From: JACPFV01 sp052386975
GTDB taxonomy: Bacteria; Pseudomonadota; Gammaproteobacteria; Nevskiales; Nevskiaceae
Assembly (NCBI GenBank): GCA_052386975.1
Contig: JBQTJQ010000094.1
Location: 1 to 31,531, forward strand
DNA length: 31,531 nt
Direction: 5' to 3'
Program-made: the position numbers and the translations under genes
Notes under the pieces: model-generated
Told to the model about the DNA's origin: nothing
What the model saw: the letters and a program-made list of their open reading frames with translations, nothing else
The model's database searches: none
Part shown: one piece after another, positions 1-5,682 of the stretch
Numbering within the stretch: the first letter of the stretch is position 1
How the letters are laid out: the number at the start of each line of letters is the position of its first letter

Positions 1-50
1 AGCGAAGGCGCGAGGGGGTCCGTCGCGGATTGCCAGCGGCAAGCCGCGCC

Positions 51-104
51 CGAGCGCAGGGATCTTGCTTTCGAAACAAGATTCCTCGCTGCGCTCGGAA
101 TGAC
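51..104. repeat. Dispersed intergenic hairpin repeat beyond the 3' end of hmuV
   Basis: A long imperfect hairpin. The outer arms CGAGCGCAG (51-59) and CTGCGCTCG (89-97) are perfect complements. Inside them, ATCTTG (62-67) pairs with CAAGAT (77-82) around a 9-nt loop. Read on the minus strand it begins TGTCATTCCGAGCGCAGCG, a phrase I recognise from intergenic repeats in many bacterial genomes. It lies about 50 bp past the hmuV stop and may also help terminate hmuV transcription, although no clean T-tract follows. The family name is unknown to me. Confidence 0.6.
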
Positions 105-117
105 ACTGATGCAGCGA

Positions 118-137
118 GCCGGGCACATCGGTCCCGA
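118..137. repeat. Solo copy of the terminal repeat found at 11831-11850
   Basis: This 20-mer matches the right terminal inverted repeat of the MITE-like element ending at 11850 in 19 of 20 positions (a C/T difference at base 11). No matching left arm is visible in bases 1-117, so this is either a remnant or the edge of an element cut by the window boundary. Confidence 0.5.
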
Positions 138-153
138 CGAAACAGCGGCGCAG

Positions 154-942
154 TCAGCGCGCGTCGTGGACCGTGACGACCGGCAGGTCGCCGTTGGCGC
201 GAACCAGGCGGACCTGCACGCCGTAGAGCTCGCCGATCGTGTCGGCGGTGAGGACGTCGGCCGGCGCGCCCGAAGCCAGCGTGCGGCCTTCGCGTAGCAG
301 CGTCGCGCGCGTGGCGTAGCGCAGCGCCAGGTTCGGGTCATGCAGGATCACCAGCACGCCGAGCCCACGCCCGGCCAGCGTGCGCACCGAGCGCAGGCAA
401 TCGTGCTGGTGCGCCAGGTCGAGGCTCGCGGTCGGCTCGTCCAGCAGCAGGAAGCGCGCGGCGCCGTCCGCCAGCGGGTCCCACACCTGCGCCACCGCAC
501 GCGCGAACTGGACGCGGGCCCGTTCACCGCCCGAGAGCGTCGGGTAGCTGCGATCGGCGAGGTGGCCGACGCCGGCGAGCTCGAGCGCCTCGCGCACGAT
601 GCGCGCCTCGCCCGCATCGGAATGCCGCGCGCAGGGCAGGCGGCCGAGCGACACGACCTGCGCGCCGGTGAAGGCGAACGACAGGCCGTGGGCCTGCGGC
701 AGCACGGCGCGCTGGCGGGCGAGGTCGCCGGCGTCGACGCCGGCAAGCGCCCGCCGGTTGAGCTCGATCGATCCGGATGCGGGCGGCCGCTCGCCGGCCA
801 GCAGCTTGAGCAGCGTGGTCTTGCCGGCGCCGTTCGGCCCGAGCAGGGCGTGCACCTGGCCCGGCTCGATCGTGAGACTGACGCCATCCAGCAACATGCG
901 CCCGCCGGCGCGGAAACCCAGCTCGTGGGCGACGTAGCTCAT
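154..942 (-). CDS. hmuV: Haem ABC importer ATP-binding protein HmuV
   Basis: A 262-residue ATPase that would power import of haem (or another iron chelate or corrinoid) through the inner membrane with the FecCD-type permease encoded just upstream. Walker A GPNGAGKT ends near residue 42 (Lys41), followed by the signature LSGGERARVQFARAV, Walker B FLLLDEPTASLD and the H-loop in VILHDPNLALRYA. The segment DEPTASLDLAHQHDC and the C-terminal 'LYGVQVRLVRANGDLPVV' part are typical of HmuV rather than BtuD or FecE. The start is the ATG at 942, which overlaps the hmuU stop in an ATGA, so the two are translationally coupled. The reading frame stays open far upstream of 942, but that extension is only the antisense of hmuU and the tRNA. 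Substrate is inferred from family resemblance; no TonB receptor or haem-binding lipoprotein gene is in the window. Confidence 0.87.
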   Translation of the reverse strand: MSYVAHELGFRAGGRMLLDGVSLTIEPGQVHALLGPNGAGKTTLLKLLAGERPPASGSIELNRRALAGVDAGDLARQRAVLPQAHGLSFAFTGAQVVSLGRLPCARHSDAGEARIVREALELAGVGHLADRSYPTLSGGERARVQFARAVAQVWDPLADGAARFLLLDEPTASLDLAHQHDCLRSVRTLAGRGLGVLVILHDPNLALRYATRATLLREGRTLASGAPADVLTADTIGELYGVQVRLVRANGDLPVVTVHDAR

Positions 943-1931
943 GCGTCGACCTCGCGCCGGCGGTGCAGCAGCAGCGCCAGGAAGAACGGACCGCCGACCA
1001 GCGCCGTCAGGATGCCGATCGGCAGCTCGGTCGGAGACAGCATCACGCGCGCCGCGGTGTCGGCGAGCACCAGCAGCAAGGCGCCGGCCAGCGCCGACAA
1101 GGGCAGCAGGTGGCGGTGGTCGGGGCCCAGCGCCAGCCGCACCAGGTGCGGCACCAGCAGCCCGACGAAGGCGATGATCCCGGCCAGCGCCACCGCGGCG
1201 CCCGCCGCCAGCACGACGAGTCCGGTCACCCGGCGCTTGAGACGCTCGACGTCCACGCCCAGGTGGCCGGCCTCGGATTCGCCGAGCAGCAGGGCGTTCA
1301 GCGCATGGGCCTCGCGCGGTAACAACATGATGGCGAGCAGCAGCAGCGGCCCGGCGACGACGATCTCGGCCCAGCCGGCGCGGCCCAGGCTGCCGAACAT
1401 CCAGAACGTCACGCTGCGCAGCGCGCTGTCCGAGGCGACGTGGCTCAAGAAGCCGATGCCGGCGCCGGCGATGGCGTTCAAGGCCAGGCCCGACAGCAGC
1501 AGCGTCGCCACGCGGGTCTGGCCGTCGACCAGCGCGAGCCGGAGCACCAGCGCGGTGGCGGCCGCGCCGCCGGCAAAGGTCGCAACCGGCAGCGCCCAGC
1601 GGGCGGGCACGACTTCGAACAGCCCTGCCGGCTGGCACAGCACGATCAGGCCGACCGCGGCCAGCGCCGCGCCGCTGGAAATGCCGACCAGGCCGGGCTC
1701 GGCCAGCGGGTTGCGGAAGATGCCCTGCAGCGCGGCGCCGGCCTGTGCCAGCGCGGCGCCGATCAGCAGCGCCAGCAGCACGCGCGGCAGGCGGATGTCG
1801 AGGACCGCGGCGCGGCTCTGCTCGTTGCCGCCGCCGGCCAGCACGCGCAGGACCTCGCCGGCGCCGATGTCGAGCGGGCCGGTCAGCAGGGCGACCGTGG
1901 CCGCGGCCAGCACCAGCGGCATCAGCACCAA
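939..1931 (-). CDS. hmuU: FecCD-family haem/iron ABC permease HmuU (start uncertain)
   Basis: A polytopic inner-membrane permease of about 330 residues, the usual size for BtuC/FecCD/HmuU subunits. It has many Ala/Leu/Val membrane segments and the family motifs GISSGAALAAVGL, LLSGLALNAIAGAGIGFL, FWMFGSLG and GIIAFVGLLVPHLVRL, the last including the loop that couples to the ATPase. It partners HmuV, whose start overlaps this stop. The given start is a TTG (others: GTG 1928, ATG 1922), but none has a Shine-Dalgarno. Protein-like sequence continues upstream (HPLRTPLLAAL), a GAGAG ribosome site lies near 1965-1974, and a GATAAT -10 box lies at 1985-1990. The true start may therefore be the CTG at 1955. 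The gene for the periplasmic binding protein is not adjacent: tRNA-Leu lies immediately upstream. Confidence 0.82.
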   Translation of the reverse strand: MVLMPLVLAAATVALLTGPLDIGAGEVLRVLAGGGNEQSRAAVLDIRLPRVLLALLIGAALAQAGAALQGIFRNPLAEPGLVGISSGAALAAVGLIVLCQPAGLFEVVPARWALPVATFAGGAAATALVLRLALVDGQTRVATLLLSGLALNAIAGAGIGFLSHVASDSALRSVTFWMFGSLGRAGWAEIVVAGPLLLLAIMLLPREAHALNALLLGESEAGHLGVDVERLKRRVTGLVVLAAGAAVALAGIIAFVGLLVPHLVRLALGPDHRHLLPLSALAGALLLVLADTAARVMLSPTELPIGILTALVGGPFFLALLLHRRREVDA

Positions 1932-1984
1932 GGCAGCCAGCAGGGGGGTGCGCAGGGGGTGGGACTCTCTCTTGTATCTGGTTG

Positions 1985-1990
1985 ATTATC
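1985..1990 (-). promoter_or_regulatory. Probable -10 box of the hmuUV promoter
   Basis: GATAAT on the minus strand (5 of 6 to consensus), in one of the few A+T-rich patches of this stretch. It would start transcription near 1978, just ahead of the GAGAG ribosome site (1965-1974). No convincing -35 box is seen. Confidence 0.35.
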
Positions 1991-2033
1991 GTGAAAATCG
2001 CCGGCGTTCGCCGCGCTGGGCGCCGGGTCGGGC

Positions 2034-2042
2034 TGGTATACT
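2034..2042 (+). promoter_or_regulatory. Extended -10 promoter of tRNA-Leu
   Basis: TGGTATACT is an extended -10 (TGn + TATACT). A G+C-rich discriminator follows, as is typical of stable-RNA promoters, 27 bases before the tRNA 5' end at 2069. The -35 region is weak, which fits an extended -10 promoter. It may also drive tig. Confidence 0.5.
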
Positions 2043-2068
2043 CGCCGCCGCTTTTTCCGGCTTCCGGC

Positions 2069-2150
2069 GCGAAAGTGGCGGAATTGGTAAACGCACTGGA
2101 TTTAGGTTCCAGCGCCGCAAGGCTTGGGGGTTCGAGTCCCTCCTTTCGCA
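2069..2150 (+). tRNA. tRNA-Leu (anticodon TAG)
   Basis: The acceptor stem pairs GCGAAAG (2069-2075) with CTTTCGC (2143-2149), with discriminator A2150. The anticodon stem CTGGA/TCCAG encloses the loop TTTAGGT with anticodon TAG at 2103-2105. The long variable arm GCC-GCAA-GGC (about 2113-2125) makes it class II. The T-loop is TTCGAGT (2131-2137). The terminal CCA is not encoded (CGA follows), unlike the two other tRNAs of this window. Confidence 0.96.
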
Positions 2151-2176
2151 CGATTTTCGCCACGAGTCTTCCCGAT

Positions 2177-3499
2177 ATGGACGTCATCCTTGAAACCCCC
2201 GGCGGCCTGGTCCGCCAGCTGCGCGTGCGCATTCCGGCCGAGCGCATCACCTCGGCCGTGGACACGCGGCTGAAACAGATCGCTTCGCGCGCGAAGATCG
2301 CGGGCTTCCGCCCCGGCAAGGCGCCGCTCAAGGTCGTCGAGCAGCAGTTCGGCGAGTCGGCGCGCATCGAAGTGATCCAGGATTTGGTCCGCGGCAGCTA
2401 TCCGGAAGCCGTGGACAAGGCCGGCGTGCACCCGGCCACGGCGCCGCACTTCGAGGTCGTCGCCGAACAGGCCGGCCAGCCGCTCGAGTACCTGGCGCGC
2501 TTCGAGGTCTACCCCGAGATCAAGCTCAATGCATTGTCGGAACTGAAGGTCGAGCGGCCGGTGGCCGAAATCGGCGCCGCCGACGTCGACAAGGTGGTCG
2601 AATCCATGCGCCGCGCGCAGCGCACGCTGGCCAAGGTCGAGCGCAAGGCGCGCGACGGCGATGTCTGCCAGATGAGCTTCGAAGGCTCGGTCGACGGCGC
2701 GACGTTCCCGGGCGGCAAGGGCGACAACGTCGCGGTCGAGATCGGCCAGGGCCGCTTTTTGCCGGACCTCGAGACCGGGCTGAAGGGCCACGGCGCCGGC
2801 GAGAATTTCACGGTCGAGGTGAAATTCCCGGACGACTATCGCAACGAGTCGCTGAAGGGCAAGACCGCGCAGTTCAAGGTCGAGCTGAAGGACGTGCAGG
2901 AGCCGAAGCTGCCGGAACTCGACGAGGCCTTCTTCAAGGCCAACGGCGTCGAGGCCGGCAAGGGCATCGAGGCGCTGCGCGCCAAGATCCAGGCGGCGCT
3001 CGAACTCGAGCGCGACAAGGCGGTCAAGGCGCGCCTGAAGGCGCAGGTGCTCGAGCAACTGCTGGCGGCCAACCCGATCCCGGTGCCGCAGGCCATGGTG
3101 GCGCAGGAAACCGCGCGGCTGCGCGAAGAGGCCGCGGCCCGCTTCAACGCCGCGCGCATGACGCCCGAGCAGCTGGCCAAGCTGTTCCCGGACGAGGCGC
3201 TGGCGCCCAACGCCCGGCGGCGCGTGTCGCTGGGCCTGCTGATCGGCGAGGTCATCAAGCAGAACAAGATCGTGATCGACCCCGCGCGCCAGGAGAAGCT
3301 GCTGGACCAGATCGCGGGCGATTACCAGCAGCCGGACCAGATCAAGCAGTACTACCGCGGGCGGGCCGACCTGATGCAGGGGCTGCGCGCGATGGTCATG
3401 GAAGAACAGGTGGTCGAGTCGCTGCTGGCGGCGGCCAAGTCGAAGGACGCGCCGATGGCGCTGGACGATCTCTTGAAAGCCGCGCAACAGGCATCATAA
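2177..3499 (+). CDS. tig: Trigger factor, ribosome-bound chaperone
   Basis: A 440-residue cytosolic chaperone that binds nascent chains at the ribosome exit tunnel. The N-terminal ribosome-binding domain contains the signature GFRPGKAP at residues 43-50, the same position as in E. coli. The FKBP-type prolyl isomerase domain follows (about residues 160-245, from RDGDVCQMSFEGSVDG to VEVKFPDDY), then the helical C-terminal chaperone arms. The ATG at 2177 gives an N-terminus (MDVILETPGGLVRQLRVRIP) colinear with E. coli Tig; the frame is open further upstream but only through the tRNA. The Shine-Dalgarno is weak. It lies only 26 bases after tRNA-Leu and 29 bases before clpP, the common tig-clpP-clpX-lon order, linking nascent-chain folding with proteolysis. 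Confidence 0.97.
   Translation: MDVILETPGGLVRQLRVRIPAERITSAVDTRLKQIASRAKIAGFRPGKAPLKVVEQQFGESARIEVIQDLVRGSYPEAVDKAGVHPATAPHFEVVAEQAGQPLEYLARFEVYPEIKLNALSELKVERPVAEIGAADVDKVVESMRRAQRTLAKVERKARDGDVCQMSFEGSVDGATFPGGKGDNVAVEIGQGRFLPDLETGLKGHGAGENFTVEVKFPDDYRNESLKGKTAQFKVELKDVQEPKLPELDEAFFKANGVEAGKGIEALRAKIQAALELERDKAVKARLKAQVLEQLLAANPIPVPQAMVAQETARLREEAAARFNAARMTPEQLAKLFPDEALAPNARRRVSLGLLIGEVIKQNKIVIDPARQEKLLDQIAGDYQQPDQIKQYYRGRADLMQGLRAMVMEEQVVESLLAAAKSKDAPMALDDLLKAAQQAS
3472..3497 (+). promoter_or_regulatory. Possible sigma-32 promoter of clpP inside the end of tig
   Basis: CTTGAA (3472-3477) matches the heat-shock -35 core exactly. After a 14-base spacer comes CATCAT (3492-3497), which fits the -10 core CCCCAT in 4 of 6 positions. 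The spacer equals that of the stronger lon promoter at 5545-5570. The predicted start would lie a little over 20 bases before the clpP ATG. ClpP is a known sigma-32 regulon member in E. coli; the site here is inferred. Confidence 0.4.
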
Positions 3500-3528
3500 G
3501 TACGCAACGAAACCCGACAGGACATGAA

Positions 3529-4149
3529 ATGAGCCACACGCCCGAGCGGTCCCAGCACCTGGTCCCGATGGTGGTCGAGCAGACCCCGCGCGGCGAGCGG
3601 GCGTTCGACATCTATTCGCGCCTGCTGAAGGAGCGCGTGGTGTTCGTGGTCGGACCGATCGACGACTACATGGCCAACCTGGTCGTCGCCCAGCTGTTGT
3701 TCCTGGAATCCGAGAACCCGGACAAGGACATCCACCTCTACATCAATTCTCCCGGCGGCATCATCACCTCAGGCCTGTCGATCCTCGACACCATGCGCTT
3801 CATCAAGCCGGACGTGTCGACCCTGTGCATCGGCCAGGCCGCCAGCATGGGCGCGGTGCTGCTGGCAGCGGGCAAGAAGGGCAAGCGCTTCGCGCTGCCG
3901 CACTCGCGCGTGATGATCCACCAGCCGTCCGGCGGCGCGCAGGGCCAGGCCACCGACATCGAGATCCAGGCCAAGGAAATCCTCTACATGCGCGAGCGCC
4001 TGAACAGGGTCATGGCCGACTGCACCGGCCAGACCGCCGACAAGATCGCGCGCGACGTCGAGCGCGACCTGTTCATGAGCGCCGAGCAGGCCAAGGACTA
4101 CGGCATCATCGACGGCATCCTGGAACGCCGCATCCCGACTCCCGCCTAA
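3529..4149 (+). CDS. clpP: ATP-dependent Clp protease proteolytic subunit ClpP
   Basis: A 206-residue serine peptidase that forms the double-heptamer chamber of ClpXP and degrades unfolded or tagged proteins in the cytosol. The catalytic triad is visible as Ser106 (IGQAASMGA), His131 (MIHQPSGG) and Asp180 (VERDLFMS). Length matches the E. coli protein (207). The start ATG at 3529 is preceded by CAGGA at normal spacing. clpX follows after 86 bases, encoding the unfoldase partner. A possible heat-shock promoter lies upstream in the tail of tig. Confidence 0.98.
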   Translation: MSHTPERSQHLVPMVVEQTPRGERAFDIYSRLLKERVVFVVGPIDDYMANLVVAQLLFLESENPDKDIHLYINSPGGIITSGLSILDTMRFIKPDVSTLCIGQAASMGAVLLAAGKKGKRFALPHSRVMIHQPSGGAQGQATDIEIQAKEILYMRERLNRVMADCTGQTADKIARDVERDLFMSAEQAKDYGIIDGILERRIPTPA

Positions 4150-4189
4150 GTCACGGGCAGCATTGGGCAAATAGCCGATTTTCAAGCGG

Positions 4190-4212
4190 CCCCTTGCATG
4201 CTATATAAGGGG
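4190..4212 (+). promoter_or_regulatory. Inverted repeat and TATATAA box in the clpX leader
   Basis: CCCCTT (4190-4195) and AAGGGG (4207-4212) form a perfect 6-bp inverted repeat around 11 bases. The A+T-rich TATATA (4202-4207) lies inside and could be the -10 of a clpX promoter, with a poor -35 (TTCAAG, 4181-4186). The right flank, ATAAGGGGTCAG, recurs with one change in the lon leader (5569-5580). It may be a small terminator or attenuator, or an operator; the sequence alone does not decide. Confidence 0.35.
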
Positions 4213-4235
4213 TCAGCGGAGGTATTTTTCAGCAC

Positions 4236-5513
4236 ATGAGCACGGAAACACGCAGCGGCAGCCACAACGGGCGAGTGCTCTATTGCTCGTTCTGCGGCAA
4301 GAGCGAGCACGAGGTGCGCAAGCTCATCGCCGGGCCGTCGGTGTACATCTGCGACGAGTGCGTCGACCTGTGCAACGACATCATCCGCGAGGAAGTCCAC
4401 GCCAAGCCGGCGCAGAAGGGCCTGCCCAAGCCGCAGGAGATCCGCGCGGTCCTCGATGAGTACGTCATCGGCCAGGACCAGGCCAAGAAGATCCTGTCGG
4501 TCGCGGTCTACAACCACTACAAGCGCCTGCACACCAAGGGCGTGTCGGACGGCGTCGAGCTGTCCAAGTCCAACATCCTGCTGATCGGCCCGACCGGCTC
4601 GGGCAAGACGCTGCTGGCCGAGACGCTGGCGCGCCTGCTCGACGTGCCGTTCGCCATCGCCGACGCCACCACGCTGACCGAGGCCGGCTACGTGGGTGAG
4701 GACGTCGAGAACATCATCCAGCGCCTGCTGCAGAAGTGCGATTACGACATCGAGAAGGCGCAGCGCGGCATCGTCTACATCGACGAAATCGACAAGATCT
4801 CGCGCAAGAGCGAGAACCCGTCCATCACGCGCGACGTGTCGGGCGAGGGCGTGCAGCAGGCCCTGCTCAAGCTGATCGAGGGCACCATGGCCTCGGTGCC
4901 GCCGCAGGGCGGCCGCAAACATCCGCAGCAGGAGTTCCTGCAGGTCAACACCGCGGGCATCCTGTTCATCTGCGGCGGCGCGTTCTCGGGGCTCGAGAAG
5001 ATCATCAGCAACCGTACCGAGGACGTCGGCATCGGCTTCTCGGCGGAAGTCCGCTCCAAGCGCGACGCGAAGATCATGAACCAGCTGTTCTCGCAGGTGG
5101 AGCCGGAGGACCTGATCCGCTTCGGCCTGATCCCGGAGTTCGTCGGCCGCCTGCCGGTGGTTGCCGTGCTCGAGGAGCTGGACGAGGCCGCGCTGATGTC
5201 GATCCTGACGCAGCCCAAGAACGCCCTGGTCAAGCAGTACGCCAAGCTGTTCCAGATGGAAGGCGTGCAGCTGGAGATCCGCGAGGACGCCCTGCACGCG
5301 ATCGCGAAGAAGGCCAAGGAGCGCAAGACCGGTGCGCGGGGGCTGCGGACGATCCTGGAAAACATCCTGCTCGACGTCATGTACGACCTGCCGTCGATGG
5401 AGCACGTCTCGAAAGTGGCGGTGGACGAGGCCGTGGTGAAGTCGCAGGCCAAGCCGCGCATCGTCTACGAGAACACCGACGCGCCGCGGCGCGACCTGAA
5501 GTCGTCCGCCTGA
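4236..5513 (+). CDS. clpX: Clp protease ATP-binding unfoldase ClpX
   Basis: A 425-residue AAA+ unfoldase that recognises substrates and feeds them into ClpP. The N-terminal zinc-binding domain has Cys17, Cys20, Cys39 and Cys42 (CSFC...CDEC). Walker A GPTGSGKT is at residues 118-125 (Lys124), the pore loop is in AGYVGEDVENI, and Walker B is IVYIDEIDKI. The IGF tripeptide in VGIGFSAEV is the loop that docks onto ClpP. The start ATG at 4236 has a strong GGAGGT (4218-4223) at a somewhat long 12-base spacing. Size and all motifs are canonical. The stop codon lies at the edge of an inverted repeat (5513-5543). Confidence 0.98.
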   Translation: MSTETRSGSHNGRVLYCSFCGKSEHEVRKLIAGPSVYICDECVDLCNDIIREEVHAKPAQKGLPKPQEIRAVLDEYVIGQDQAKKILSVAVYNHYKRLHTKGVSDGVELSKSNILLIGPTGSGKTLLAETLARLLDVPFAIADATTLTEAGYVGEDVENIIQRLLQKCDYDIEKAQRGIVYIDEIDKISRKSENPSITRDVSGEGVQQALLKLIEGTMASVPPQGGRKHPQQEFLQVNTAGILFICGGAFSGLEKIISNRTEDVGIGFSAEVRSKRDAKIMNQLFSQVEPEDLIRFGLIPEFVGRLPVVAVLEELDEAALMSILTQPKNALVKQYAKLFQMEGVQLEIREDALHAIAKKAKERKTGARGLRTILENILLDVMYDLPSMEHVSKVAVDEAVVKSQAKPRIVYENTDAPRRDLKSSA

Positions 5514-5543
5514 TGGAAATGGTGGTCTGTCCCCCATTTCCAT
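5513..5543 (+). terminator. Inverted repeat at the clpX stop, possible attenuator
   Basis: ATGGAAATGG (5513-5522) and CCATTTCCAT (5534-5543) are perfect 10-bp complements around an 11-base loop. The left arm starts on the last base of the clpX stop codon. There is no T-tract, so rho-independent termination is doubtful; the hairpin could protect the clpPX message 3' end. The lon heat-shock -35 box begins two bases after it. Confidence 0.4.
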
Positions 5544-5544
5544 C

Positions 5545-5570
5545 CTTGAAATACAACCCCTCGCCCCCAT
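5545..5570 (+). promoter_or_regulatory. Sigma-32 (heat-shock) promoter of lon
   Basis: CTTGAA (5545-5550) followed by A, then a 14-base spacer and CCCCAT (5565-5570). Both cores fit the heat-shock consensus CTTGAAA-N11-16-CCCCAT exactly. It sits alone in the clpX-lon gap, about 110 bases before the lon start, and is oriented toward lon. In E. coli lon is a classic sigma-32 gene. The -10 also forms a small CCCCC-ATA-GGGGG hairpin (5564-5576). Confidence 0.78.
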
Positions 5571-5682
5571 AGGGGGTCAGGCATACTACTTATGGCGCCG
5601 CGGCGTTCCGGGAACCGCTGATTCAGGCGGGGTTCAGGGCAGCGGCGGCAAGCTTTCGGTGTCGTAGACCCAGGAGCCGAGT

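Noticed and set aside
943..2367. Minus-strand open frame extending hmuV upstream to a 737-residue protein
   Set aside because: The extension is antisense to hmuU, tRNA-Leu and tig in another frame, is low-complexity Arg/Ala/Pro, and hmuV has a good ATG at 942 coupled to the hmuU stop.
2102..3487. 461-residue minus-strand open frame opposite tig
   Set aside because: It is a codon-bias shadow of trigger factor, with His/Arg/Asp/Leu-rich composition and no domain, and it would run through the tRNA-Leu.
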